The position numbers were made by a program, and so were the translations under genes. Source: Anaerolineae bacterium (GTDB lineage Bacteria; Chloroflexota; Anaerolineae; S016-19). Taken from it: a stretch of DNA of 39,875 nt. Where the stretch lies: positions 1-39,875 of the forward strand of contig WFSD01000163.1 of assembly GCA_015486235.1 (NCBI GenBank). The letters are read 5' to 3'. The notes beneath the pieces are model-generated. The model was not told the origin of the DNA. It did no database searches and worked only from the letters and a program-made list of their open reading frames with translations. Below are positions 18,867-27,889 of this stretch, one piece after another. The stretch's first letter is position 1; each line of letters starts with the position of its first letter.

Positions 18867-19490
18867 CTATTCAGTCATCAATACGACTCTGGCGGGAGCT
18901 CCGTCACTGCCAGCGATTTTCAGAGGAAGACACGCGAGGTTGTAATTTCCTGGTTCCACGCTATCGAGCGCGAGCCCTTCGACGATAATGACGCCCGTAT
19001 CGAGGAGTATCCGGTGAACCGAGCCATCGCCGTCGGTAGCCTCGATCGAGAGGGCGTCGATCCCTACCAGACGAATCCCACGCGAGAGCACCCATTCGGC
19101 GGCGTCGGGTGTCAACGCTACGAAATCCTCCCGGAACGCATCACTGCTCCCGATCCAGGAACTGTTATCGGTCTTCAGGAGCAAGCGTGACGTGCCCGGA
19201 GGTATTCCGGCATTCTGGAGCGATGCGGCATCCACCGCTTTCACACCCTTGAGATCGGCCACGTAACACGGGCCTGCGAGCACTTCCAGCGGAAGAGCAT
19301 CTGCGCCTGCACCACTCCGGGAAATGTGGCGCGGCGGGTCGACATGTGTACCGGTGTGGGTACCCATGCACAGCCGAGAAACGTAGAATCCTTCTTCAGC
19401 AATCTCCGGGATCCCTTCCAATTCCACAGTCGGGTCGCCGGGCCACACCACCATGCCAGGGCGTATCGTCAACGTTATGTCCAGGATCAT
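18867..19490 (-). CDS. Cyclase family protein (kynurenine formamidase-like)
   Basis: MILDITLTIRPGMVVWPGDPTV...MGTHTGTHVDPPRHISRSGAGAD. ATG 19490 has GGAGG seven nt upstream. Confidence 0.88.
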   Translation of the reverse strand: MILDITLTIRPGMVVWPGDPTVELEGIPEIAEEGFYVSRLCMGTHTGTHVDPPRHISRSGAGADALPLEVLAGPCYVADLKGVKAVDAASLQNAGIPPGTSRLLLKTDNSSWIGSSDAFREDFVALTPDAAEWVLSRGIRLVGIDALSIEATDGDGSVHRILLDTGVIIVEGLALDSVEPGNYNLACLPLKIAGSDGAPARVVLMTE

Positions 19491-19491
19491 G

Positions 19492-20403
19492 CTATGACCT
19501 CCATTCACGCCGACTTTCCAGCAGGTACATGCCGCGTGGTGGATTGCCCCGACGGAAAATATAATCCACCACTTCGTACCCCGTGCTGAAAGCCGCTTTC
19601 ATGATCTCCCTCGTGTGTAACCGCCACGCCAGGGCAAGCTCCATGTCCTGCTCTTTCAATGCCTGGAAATCGGGCGGAATTTCCACCAATGCTGGCTCGT
19701 CCGGAGCGTTTTGTGGAAGACTCCAGGATTCGGCCGGGCGCGGTGCCCCATCTTTCCAGGAAGCCGGGTTGATTAGCGCGGCGCCAGAGCCCAGAGCTTC
19801 CTCCCAGGTAGGTGGCTGCTCCTCGCCAGACACTCTCCGGGCGACCCGCTCGCTGGCAATCCACCAATCCACCTGGAATCTGTCCGTTGGCAGGCCTGCG
19901 TATATTCCGGGCATGTCACCATACGCGTCCTCGATGTACATGTGGCTGACTGCCCCAAGCCGGGCGATGTTCAGATGGGCATTCTTGCTGAAAAGCGGGT
20001 CATAAGTCCAGACGACCCAGTCGAGCCCCAGGTTCAGGACGAATTCCCGTTGCGCAAGCTTCAGCCGGTAGCCAATCCTTTTGCTCTGGTATCTCGGCAG
20101 GACTCCCATCATGTCGGAGTAAAATCGGAAGGCCAGCTTGCCGCCTGCTTCTCCGGGCGGGACGATGACGGGATATCCAAAAAGCCATCCAACAAGGGTC
20201 TTCCCGTCGAGAGAGGTAGGCCCATCTTCCACTCCCTCGAGGAATGCCCCATAGTTCATGGCGTTTCCTTCGTTCTGGATGCTGAGGAGAAAGTGAGTTG
20301 GCATCACCTCTCGATCGGTAAAGCGCCAGACCATTTTCTGCAATTCTTCACAGGCGTAGAATTCTTCATAGCTTTCGAGTTGCTTGAGTGTCAGGCTTGC
20401 CAC
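19492..20403 (-). CDS. GNAT-like predicted acetyltransferase (COG3375-type)
   Basis: FYACEELQKMVWRFTDREVMPTHFLLSIQNEG...FRFYSDMMGVLPRYQSKRIGYRLKLAQREFVLNLGLDWVVWTYDPL. Confidence 0.65.
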   Translation of the reverse strand: MASLTLKQLESYEEFYACEELQKMVWRFTDREVMPTHFLLSIQNEGNAMNYGAFLEGVEDGPTSLDGKTLVGWLFGYPVIVPPGEAGGKLAFRFYSDMMGVLPRYQSKRIGYRLKLAQREFVLNLGLDWVVWTYDPLFSKNAHLNIARLGAVSHMYIEDAYGDMPGIYAGLPTDRFQVDWWIASERVARRVSGEEQPPTWEEALGSGAALINPASWKDGAPRPAESWSLPQNAPDEPALVEIPPDFQALKEQDMELALAWRLHTREIMKAAFSTGYEVVDYIFRRGNPPRGMYLLESRREWRS

Positions 20404-20469
20404 TGAGTACGCTCCTTAGATGCTCACAGTGTTGACATCGGGAAAATGCATTTCCAATATCCTGAGTAG

Positions 20470-20490
20470 GGGCAGGACTTGTGCCTGCCC
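20470..20490. repeat. Dispersed palindrome, copy 2
   Basis: GGGCAGG-ACTTGTG-CCTGCCC; core 20471-20489 is the reverse complement of 104-122 with one mismatch. Confidence 0.75.
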
Positions 20491-20517
20491 AGAGATGCAA
20501 CATCTGTTCGGCGGGTC

Positions 20518-21072
20518 TCAGGCCGCTCCCGGCCCAACGATTTCATCCGGGGTCGTGCTTGCCCCTCGCATCAGGTGACCTTCCTCAGCGTGGGGCGAAT
20601 CCTGCAGAAGCTCCACCGCATGAGGCAATGCAGGTAAAATCACCTCCAGGTTCTCCCGAACCGCCTTGGGGCTGCCAGGCAGATTCACGATGAGAGTACG
20701 TCCGCGAATGCCGGAAACGCCCCTGCTGAGCATGGCATGGGGACTAACCCGTAGGCTGGCCGCACGCATCGCTTCGGACAAGCCTGGCGCTTCCTTCTCG
20801 ATCACATCGCGCGTCGCCTCCGGCGTAACATCCCTGGAGGCAAAGCCAGTGCCGCCAGTGGTGACCACCAGGTCGAGATGATCGTCGTCGGCCCAGCGCC
20901 GCAGAACCGCAGCGATCTCGTCACGCTCGTCCGGCACCACGGCAAACCGAACCACCTCCGCCCCCAGCCTTTCACGAAGCATCTCCACCACCAGCGGCCC
21001 GGACCGGTCCTCCCGCTCCCCGCGAGAAGACCTGTCGCTTACCGTCAACACGCCTGCTCTCACTTCGATCAT
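20518..21072 (-). CDS. Molybdenum cofactor biosynthesis protein, MogA/MoaB family
   Basis: RAGVLTVSDRSSRGEREDRSGP...DLVVTTGGTGFASRDVTPEATRDVI...SRGVSGIRGRTLIVNLPGSPKAVRENL. ATG 21072 with GAGAGGTGG upstream. Confidence 0.9.
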   Translation of the reverse strand: MIEVRAGVLTVSDRSSRGEREDRSGPLVVEMLRERLGAEVVRFAVVPDERDEIAAVLRRWADDDHLDLVVTTGGTGFASRDVTPEATRDVIEKEAPGLSEAMRAASLRVSPHAMLSRGVSGIRGRTLIVNLPGSPKAVRENLEVILPALPHAVELLQDSPHAEEGHLMRGASTTPDEIVGPGAA

Positions 21073-21351
21073 CGTTCCACCTCTCGCCGATGTCCCGACG
21101 GCATCCCAGGTGCAGACAGGGAATCCGACGTTAAAAATGTCAGTAGGCCACACGAAATAAGGGCGTTCGAAAACTCCATTTATCATAAGTGCCGAATGAA
21201 TTGGTGACGCTCAAAACCGGTGGGATGGCGCTGCTTTTGGCCCTCACCTACCCCAACCCCTCCCTCTCCCGCTGGCGCAGGCGAGGGAAGGGCTGACAGC
21301 GGCTGCTTGCGAGCGCTTGCTCTTTCCAAACGGAGAAAGAGCTGCATAGGC

Positions 21352-21404
21352 TTGTAGGGCGGACTGTTAGTCCGCCCTTGCGAGCCAGACGGCTCGCCCT
21401 ACAA
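21352..21404. repeat. Three-way-junction palindromic repeat
   Basis: Outer TTGTAGG...CCTACAA; inner hairpins GGGCGGACT-GTT-AGTCCGCCC and GCGAGCC-AGAC-GGCTCGC. Confidence 0.8.
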
Positions 21405-21428
21405 TTCCTGCTGACCCCAAATCAAATA

Positions 21429-21452
21429 GGCACCACGTCGTACCGTGGTGCC
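21429..21452. repeat. Palindrome GGCACCACG-TCGTAC-CGTGGTGCC
   Basis: Perfect 9-bp stem with 6-nt loop. Confidence 0.75.
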
Positions 21453-21470
21453 CATTGGAAAGCTACCGCC

Positions 21471-21597
21471 TCACCGCAGAGCCCGCATAGCAAATCAACG
21501 AACGAATCAGCAAAACGAATTGCTCCGGGAGAATCTTATCGTTGATTCGCTTGATCGCCCATTCGCTGGTTTTGAACCTCCTCGTTCTCGGCGGTGA
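21471..21597. repeat. Composite element A (outer TCACCGC/GCGGTGA arms, inner octad arms)
   Basis: TCACCGCAGAGCCCGCATAGCAAATCAACGAACGAATCAGC ... GTTGATTCGCTTGATCGCCCATTCGCTGG...CTCGGCGGTGA. Confidence 0.85.
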
Positions 21598-21625
21598 ACC
21601 CTTTCAATCAGATCTGCCCCAGAAA

Positions 21626-22018
21626 TTACCGCTTGGTGTACTGTGGCGCCTTGCGGGCCCGCTTGAGACCGTATTTCTTCCGCTCTTTCATGCGGGCATC
21701 CCTTGTGAGGAAGCCACCTGCCCGCATCACAGACCGCAGATCCTCGTCCATTTCGACGAGGGCTCTGGCAAACCCATGAGCAACAGCACCTGCCTGGCCG
21801 GTGATACCACCCCCCTTGACCACCACAGTTACGTTGAGCTTGTCCTCCATGCCAGCGGCTTTCAGAGGAGCCATCACGGTGATCAGGTCCACCGAACGGG
21901 TAAAATACTCCTCCACCGGCTTGTTGTTGACCACGATTCTCCCCTCGCCGGGGTACAGCCTCACCTGAGCGTTAGCGGTCTTCCGCCTGCCAACCGCATA
22001 GTTGTAACGAACTGACAT
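21626..22018 (-). CDS. rpsI: 30S ribosomal protein S9
   Basis: YNYAVGRRKTANAQVRLYPGEGRIVVN...KYGLKRARKAPQYTKR. Confidence 0.98.
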   Translation of the reverse strand: MSVRYNYAVGRRKTANAQVRLYPGEGRIVVNNKPVEEYFTRSVDLITVMAPLKAAGMEDKLNVTVVVKGGGITGQAGAVAHGFARALVEMDEDLRSVMRAGGFLTRDARMKERKKYGLKRARKAPQYTKR

Positions 22019-22030
22019 CAACTCCTCCCT

Positions 22031-22459
22031 TTATAAGTCCAAAGGTTCAGGCCTCTGCGCTTTATGCGGATGATCCGGCCCCGCATATACTTTCAGCTTC
22101 TTCGACATCTCCCGCCCGAGGCGATTCTTGGGCAACATTCCCCGCACGGCGAACTCCACGGCCCGCTCCGGGTGCCTCTGCAGCAGGTCCCGAAGGCTGA
22201 CCGCCTTGAGACCGCCCGGATAGCCGGAATGCCTGTAGTAGATTTTCTGCGTAAGCTTTCTGCCCGTCACGTGAATCTTCTCCGCGTTTACGACGATCAC
22301 ATAATCCCCGGTGTCCACATGTGGGGAGAAAATCGGTTTGTTCTTGCCGCGCAAAATCCTGGCGATCTCGCTGGCAAGGCGGCCAAGCGTCTTCCCCTGA
22401 GCATCCACCACGTACCACTTACGCTTTATGTCCCCCGGCTTAGGTGTGTATGTACGCAC
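22031..22459 (-). CDS. rplM: 50S ribosomal protein L13
   Basis: [29 protein letters not shown]...[18 protein letters not shown]. Confidence 0.98.
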   Translation of the reverse strand: MRTYTPKPGDIKRKWYVVDAQGKTLGRLASEIARILRGKNKPIFSPHVDTGDYVIVVNAEKIHVTGRKLTQKIYYRHSGYPGGLKAVSLRDLLQRHPERAVEFAVRGMLPKNRLGREMSKKLKVYAGPDHPHKAQRPEPLDL

Positions 22460-23231
22460 TCCTATTTCCCTCCTTCAACCCCGGAACCGTAAACTCCAGC
22501 TCCGGCGGATATTCAACTCTCACAAGGCAAAGCCCCCGGGACGGCGCTGGTGGCCCCGAGCGAGAAATATCCGGCCTGTCCAGCAGTTCAGCCATTTCCT
22601 CCGGAGCCCGCATGCCCTGCCCGACTTCCAGCATCGTCCCTACCAGACGACGCACCATCTTTCGTAGAAAAGCGTTCGCCGTTATCCAGAACTCCACTTC
22701 GTTTCCCCGAGTCGCCCATTCCGCCCGATGGATGGTGCGGATTCGATTCTCTCCCTGGGGCGGGTGCCCGAACCCACCGAAATCATGGGTACCCTGGATC
22801 GCCTCTGCCGCCCTCGACATCTTGTCCACATCCAGCGGATGCTCAAGATAAGCCGAGAATCTCCTGCGCAACGGCGACCGCCACGGAGCGTTCCAAATGC
22901 GATAGACGTAAGTCCTGCTCACGGCGCTGAACCGTGGGTGAAACCCTTCCGGTGCCTCTGCCAAAGCCAAAACAGATATGTCCTTCGGAAGAATCGCATT
23001 CAATGCCCGCTGCAGCCTTTGGCCATCCTCTTTCCACCTCAATGGGAAGGAGATTACCTGACCACAGGCATGGACCCCGGCATCGGTACGTCCTGCCCCA
23101 ACCACCCTGACATGACTCCCTGCCAGCCTGGTCAAAGCCGCTTCCAGCGCGCCCTGCACCGTAGGCACATCCGCCTGCACCTGGAATCCAAAGTACTCGG
23201 TGCCGTCATATTCCACTACCGCCCGCCACAT
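22440..23231 (-). CDS. truA: tRNA pseudouridine(38-40) synthase
   Basis: [19 protein letters not shown]...[17 protein letters not shown]. Confidence 0.96.
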   Translation of the reverse strand: MWRAVVEYDGTEYFGFQVQADVPTVQGALEAALTRLAGSHVRVVGAGRTDAGVHACGQVISFPLRWKEDGQRLQRALNAILPKDISVLALAEAPEGFHPRFSAVSRTYVYRIWNAPWRSPLRRRFSAYLEHPLDVDKMSRAAEAIQGTHDFGGFGHPPQGENRIRTIHRAEWATRGNEVEFWITANAFLRKMVRRLVGTMLEVGQGMRAPEEMAELLDRPDISRSGPPAPSRGLCLVRVEYPPELEFTVPGLKEGNRSAYIHT

Positions 23232-23251
23232 AGCGGGCCCTGCAACACCCA

Positions 23252-23632
23252 TCACTCCTCGGACACCAACTCGAGCAAGACCATTTCCGCCGCATCCCCT
23301 TGCCTGCGGCCCACTTTCACGATCCTGGTGTAACCGCCAGGCCTGGAGATGTAGCGTGGAGCGATCTCGCCAAACAGTTTCTTGACGGCCGCTTTGTTCC
23401 CAAGGCGGGAGTACGCCAGCCTTCTGGCGTGAACGCCATAGGCATCTCCCTTGCTCAAACTGCGCTTCGCAAGAGTAATCAGCTTCTCGGCATTTCCACG
23501 AACCGCTTTGGCCTTGGCTTCTGTAGTATTTATCCTCTCATGTTCGAAAAGCTGGATAATCAAATTCCGGAACAGCGACTTGCGATGTCCCATGTCCCGA
23601 TTCAGCTTCCTACTGGCTATACGATGCCTCAC
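23252..23632 (-). CDS. rplQ: 50S ribosomal protein L17
   Basis: GTG start VRHRIASRKLNRDMGHRKSLFRNLIIQLFEHERI. Confidence 0.97.
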   Translation of the reverse strand: MRHRIASRKLNRDMGHRKSLFRNLIIQLFEHERINTTEAKAKAVRGNAEKLITLAKRSLSKGDAYGVHARRLAYSRLGNKAAVKKLFGEIAPRYISRPGGYTRIVKVGRRQGDAAEMVLLELVSEE

Positions 23633-23807
23633 CTTACAAACCTCCGATAACATCTCAAGGGTCTGAGAGCAGATAGTGGAGAACCGCCACAAAGGGCCAG
23701 TCCCTCATCGCCTCTATTCTCCCGTTCCATCTCCATGTACCCCTTTGTGAGCACCATCCGCTAACCGGGTCTCGTCCTTCTGGGGCTCTGCAAAAGTCCA
23801 GAACGGA

Positions 23808-24812
23808 TCACACTTTCTTTTCTTCCTCCACCACAATGCCCATGTCGTCCAAGGCATCGCGGGGCACGTACTTCAGGTAGTCCTTTTCTTTCAACTGATT
23901 TACCAGCTCTTCCAGCGACTTGTCCCCGAAGTTCCGGATGGAGGTCATAGCCTTGCGCCCCTCTGCCATGCGCTCCAGAACAGGCCCGACCGCCAGCAGG
24001 TTGCTCCGCTTCAAAGCATTGAAAGCCCTCATGCTGAGGCCCAGGTGCTCCACCGGTTCGTTATAGACGCTATCCGGTATGCGAGAAGGAACACTCGGCT
24101 TCGCTTCTGCCTCCTCCTCGACATGGACGGCCGCCTCACCCCCTATGAGTACCAGGTGACGGATTAGAATGGCCGCGGATTCCTTCAGCGCCGCATGAGG
24201 CTTCATGGTACCGTCGGTCCAGATTTCCAGGCTCAACTCGTCGTAGTTTGTCATGCGTCCAATGCGTGTTGGAGTAACCTTATACTCCACCTTCCGCACA
24301 GGGCTAAAAATGGCATCCACCGGTATCTCCCCGATGGATGTCTTCCGCTCCTGAGCCGGAGAATACCCGCGCCCTTCCTCAACGATAAACTCCAGATCGA
24401 AATCCGCCTCCGGAGAATCCACCGTCAGGATTTCCTGTTCCGGGTTCACTATGGTGATCTCCGGCGGGGTTCTGAGGTCGCCAGCAGTCAGCACACCCTC
24501 ACCTCTGACCTCGGCATAGATACGGAAAGGACCTTCAGTCTCAGGGGCTACTCTCATCCTGACCTGTTTCACGTTCAGGATGAGCCCCATGACATCCTCG
24601 CGAGCGTAAGGGATTGTCGTGAACTCGTGATGCACGCCTTCGATGCGCATCCGGGTTATAGCCGCGCCGGGCAGGGACGAAAGCAACACCCTGCGGAGGG
24701 CATTCCCCAAAGTCACCCCATATCCCCGCTCCAGGGGCGAGATCAGGAAACGCCCATGCTTTTGCGTGGCGACATCTGTTTCGATTTTCGGCAAGACCAC
24801 ATTTATAGCCAC
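23808..24812 (-). CDS. rpoA: DNA-directed RNA polymerase subunit alpha
   Basis: GRFLISPLERGYGVTLGNALRRVLLSSLPGAAIT...VEHLGLSMRAFNALKRSNLLAVGPVL. Confidence 0.98.
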   Translation of the reverse strand: MAINVVLPKIETDVATQKHGRFLISPLERGYGVTLGNALRRVLLSSLPGAAITRMRIEGVHHEFTTIPYAREDVMGLILNVKQVRMRVAPETEGPFRIYAEVRGEGVLTAGDLRTPPEITIVNPEQEILTVDSPEADFDLEFIVEEGRGYSPAQERKTSIGEIPVDAIFSPVRKVEYKVTPTRIGRMTNYDELSLEIWTDGTMKPHAALKESAAILIRHLVLIGGEAAVHVEEEAEAKPSVPSRIPDSVYNEPVEHLGLSMRAFNALKRSNLLAVGPVLERMAEGRKAMTSIRNFGDKSLEELVNQLKEKDYLKYVPRDALDDMGIVVEEEKKV

Positions 24813-24906
24813 CAGATACCTCCTGGCCTGATGCTACTGACACCACCCACCAAAGCCAGTTGGAAGTCATAATTCCAACCCCCACCTCGGTGCGCCAAGC
24901 GTAACA

Positions 24907-25542
24907 TCAGCGGCTGTAGTATTCCACAATCAACTGCTCGTTGACGGGTACATCTATTTGCTCCCGAGAAGGATAATCCAGCACCTTTCCGCTCATAGAC
25001 TCGGCATCCAGGGAAAGCCATTCGGGCACGCCGCGCTCCCCAAGTTTCTCAGCCAGGGATTTGAAATGAGTTTTCTTCCGGCTGGAAGGGAGAACGGTGA
25101 CCACGTCGCCCGCTTTCACCAGATAGGATGGGATATTCACCTTGCGACCGTTGACGGCAATATGGCCATGCCTTACGATCTGCCTGCCCTCGGATCGAGA
25201 TCTCGCCAGGCCGAGACGATATACCACGTTGTCCAGGCGCCGCTCCAGCAAGATCAAAAGCATAGCGCCGGTCATGCCTTTCTTCTTCTGTGCCTGCCGG
25301 AAATACCGGCGGAACTGCCGCTCCAGGACGCCGTAAATCCGGCGAGCTTTCTGCTTCTCACGGAGCTGGCGGCCGAAGTCGGAGATTTTCCTACGCCTGC
25401 CTGCCCCTCTCTTGCCGTGCTCCCCAGGCGGGTAGTTGCGCTTGTCCAACGGGCAGTTGGTGAAGCACTTCTCGCCTTTCAAAAATAATTTCTCGCCCTC
25501 GCGACGGCACAGCTTGCACACTGCTCCGGTATAACGCGCCAT
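24907..25542 (-). CDS. rpsD: 30S ribosomal protein S4
   Basis: [23 protein letters not shown]...[35 protein letters not shown]. Confidence 0.98.
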   Translation of the reverse strand: MARYTGAVCKLCRREGEKLFLKGEKCFTNCPLDKRNYPPGEHGKRGAGRRRKISDFGRQLREKQKARRIYGVLERQFRRYFRQAQKKKGMTGAMLLILLERRLDNVVYRLGLARSRSEGRQIVRHGHIAVNGRKVNIPSYLVKAGDVVTVLPSSRKKTHFKSLAEKLGERGVPEWLSLDAESMSGKVLDYPSREQIDVPVNEQLIVEYYSR

Positions 25543-25619
25543 CTTCTCTCCTCGTCAAACTCCAGGTAGCACCACACACCACCGCGGTGCTGACTCCTCT
25601 TCTTCAATAACTGTTCAGG

Positions 25620-25759
25620 GGTAATTTATCACCGCAGAGCCCGCATAGCGAATCAACGAATGAACAAATCAGCGAGACGAACTGCTCCGGGGGAATCTTA
25701 TCGCTGATTCGCCCATTCGCTGGTTTTGAACCTTCGCTTCCTCGGCGGTGAGAATTACC
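25620..25759. repeat. Composite element B
   Basis: GGTAATT-TA-TCACCGC ... GCGGTGA-G-AATTACC outer arms; inner arms 25655-25675 and 25701-25721. Confidence 0.88.
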
Positions 25760-25790
25760 TCGTCCTCGCTGCTGGCATACTTTCCAACGA

Positions 25791-26192
25791 TCAAACACGC
25801 CGCTTCTTGGGTGGCCTGCAGCCGTTATGGGGGATGGGGGTCACATCCGTGATAGACCGAACCGACATCCCCGCGGCCTGCATAGCCCGTATAGCAGCCT
25901 CACGCCCCGGGCCAGGGCCCTTGACGTACACATCCACTTCCTGCACACCAAAGGACCCTGCATCTTTCACGATCCGCTGGGCGGCCAACTGAGCCGCGTA
26001 GGGTGTACTCTTGCGGGCCCCTTTGAACCCCACCGACCCAGCACTGACCCATGTCAGCGCATCCCCTTCCTGGTCGGTCAGCGTTATGATCGTATTGTTG
26101 AAAGTCGCCTGGATGTGCGCTTGAGCTCGAGGCACCAGCCTTTTCTCTCGACGCTTTCCACGACGAGAAGCCCCCCTTTTTTGTCTGGCCAT
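25791..26192 (-). CDS. rpsK: 30S ribosomal protein S11
   Basis: [47 protein letters not shown]...[16 protein letters not shown]. Confidence 0.98.
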   Translation of the reverse strand: MARQKRGASRRGKRREKRLVPRAQAHIQATFNNTIITLTDQEGDALTWVSAGSVGFKGARKSTPYAAQLAAQRIVKDAGSFGVQEVDVYVKGPGPGREAAIRAMQAAGMSVRSITDVTPIPHNGCRPPKKRRV

Positions 26193-26273
26193 AATACCTC
26201 CTGATGATCTACATTTCTCCGTCGGTTTCCGTAACCGTTCAGCCTGATAGCATCTTTTCTAAGATGGGCTTTC

Positions 26274-26389
26274 TCACCGCAGAGTCCGCCACAACGAATC
26301 AACGAATGAGCGGATCGGTGGAACGGACCGCTCAAGGGAAGTTTCACCGCTGATTCGCCGGTTTTGACTCTCCGCTCTCTCGGCGGTGA
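26274..26389. repeat. Composite element C
   Basis: TCACCGCAGAGTCCGCCACAACGAATCAACGAATGAGCGG ... CCGCTGATTCGCCGGTTTTGACTC...CTCGGCGGTGA. Confidence 0.82.
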
Positions 26390-26402
26390 ATATCCTTCGA
26401 GA

Positions 26403-26786
26403 TCATTTCTTCCCGCGAGCCCTCTTCCGCCCAGGCACTGTCTTGCGCGGGCCGCGACGCGTGCGGGCATTGGTACGGGTTCGCTGCCCACGCACCGGCA
26501 GGTCGTGGCGATGACGCACCCCTCGGTAGCTTCCAATCTCGATCAACCGCTTGATGTTCATAGTGATCTCACGCCTCAGATCACCCTCGACCCTGTAATT
26601 CCGGTCGATAAACTCCCTCAGGCGGGCAATTTCCGACTCGGCGAGGTCCTTCACCCGGGTATCGGGGCTGATTCCCGTCCCTTGCAGGATCTCTCGGCTA
26701 CGAGAAGATCCAATACCGTAGATGTACGTGAGAGCTGCCTCTACCCGCTTGTCGCGAGGCAGATCAACGCCAGCTATACGAGCCAT
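26403..26786 (-). CDS. rpsM: 30S ribosomal protein S13
   Basis: [26 protein letters not shown]...[29 protein letters not shown]. Confidence 0.98.
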   Translation of the reverse strand: MARIAGVDLPRDKRVEAALTYIYGIGSSRSREILQGTGISPDTRVKDLAESEIARLREFIDRNYRVEGDLRREITMNIKRLIEIGSYRGVRHRHDLPVRGQRTRTNARTRRGPRKTVPGRKRARGKK

Positions 26787-26807
26787 AAACCGACCTCCTC
26801 TTTGTCG

Positions 26808-26921
26808 TTACCCCTGCCGCTGCTTGTGCTTGGGATTCTCACATATCACGTATACCTTCCCATGCCTGCGGACGATTTTACATTTATCACACATCTTCTT
26901 CACAGAAGGTCGCACCTTCAT
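26808..26921 (-). CDS. rpmJ: 50S ribosomal protein L36
   Basis: [37 protein letters not shown], 37 aa. Confidence 0.97.
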   Translation of the reverse strand: MKVRPSVKKMCDKCKIVRRHGKVYVICENPKHKQRQG

Positions 26922-26979
26922 GATAACCTCCTCTTTTGATAATTGTTTAAGCGATGGCAGCCATTCCGGCAGAGCCTCC

Positions 26980-27112
26980 TCACCGCAGAGCCCGCCGCAA
27001 CGAATCAACGAACGAGCGAATCAGCGAAACGAACCGCCCCAGGGAAGTCCCACCGATGATTCGCTTGATTCGCCGATTCGCTGATTTCGACTCCCTGCAT
27101 GCTCAGCGGTGA
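26980..27112. repeat. Composite element D
   Basis: TCACCGCAGAGCCCGCCGCAACGAATCAACGAACGAGCGAATCAGCGAA ... GATTCGCTTGATTCGCCGATTCGCTGATTTCG...CTCAGCGGTGA. Confidence 0.87.
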
Positions 27113-27142
27113 ATCCTTCTCCCCGTCCGCGCTGCCTGAACG

Positions 27143-27889
27143 CTACTTCGTAAAAATCTCCGGCCCGTTCTCGGTGATGGCGATGGTATGCTCGAAATGG
27201 GCAGAAAGGCTGCCATCGGCGATGACCACCGTCCAGCCATCTTCGAGAACGCGGGTTTCGTAGGAACCGGCAGAAACCATAGGCTCTATGGCTATGGTCA
27301 TCCCCGGCCGCAGCCGCACCCCCGTTCCTGGACGACCGTAGTTCAGCACCTGAGGATCCTCATGCAATTTACGGCCTATCCCGTGCCCGGTGTACTCGCG
27401 GATCACGGCAAACCCGTTGGACTCCACGTAGTTCTGAACGGCCGCAGAGATGTCTCCCAGATGCCCTCCAGCGACGGCGTTCGCTATACCAGCCTCCAGG
27501 CTACCTTTGGTAACGTCCAAGAGACGCTGCGCATCCGGCGAGATCTTCCCCACCGGCAGCGTGATGGCGGCGTCGCCATACCAGCCCTTGTAAATCGAAC
27601 CGACGTCCACCGAGACGATGTCGCTCTCCTTGAGCACCCTCTTGCGAGAGGGTATCCCATGCACCATCTCGGTGTTGATCGAAGCGCATATGGTCGCCGG
27701 GAACCCGGCGTATCCCTTGAAAGCGGGCTTTGCCCCTTCTCTGGCGATAATCTTCTCCGCCAAATCGTTGAGCTCCGCCGTGCTCACCCCTGGTTTGACG
27801 GCATCCCGCATGGCGTCCAGCACCATGCCCACGATGTGCCCTGCATGGCGCATCAATTCCAGCTCATACTTAGCTTTAAGGACAATCAT
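27143..27889 (-). CDS. map: Methionine aminopeptidase type I
   Basis: IVLKAKYELELMRHAGHIVGMVLDAM...MVHGIPSRKRVLKESDIVSVDVG...EYTGHGIGRKLHEDPQVLNYG. Confidence 0.97.
   Translation of the reverse strand: MIVLKAKYELELMRHAGHIVGMVLDAMRDAVKPGVSTAELNDLAEKIIAREGAKPAFKGYAGFPATICASINTEMVHGIPSRKRVLKESDIVSVDVGSIYKGWYGDAAITLPVGKISPDAQRLLDVTKGSLEAGIANAVAGGHLGDISAAVQNYVESNGFAVIREYTGHGIGRKLHEDPQVLNYGRPGTGVRLRPGMTIAIEPMVSAGSYETRVLEDGWTVVIADGSLSAHFEHTIAITENGPEIFTK

Noticed and set aside
20433-20460. TTGACA...AATATC promoter-like sequence on the plus strand
   Set aside because: Spacing is poor and no plus-strand gene follows; GGAAAATGCATTTCC is partly palindromic, so this is likely chance.
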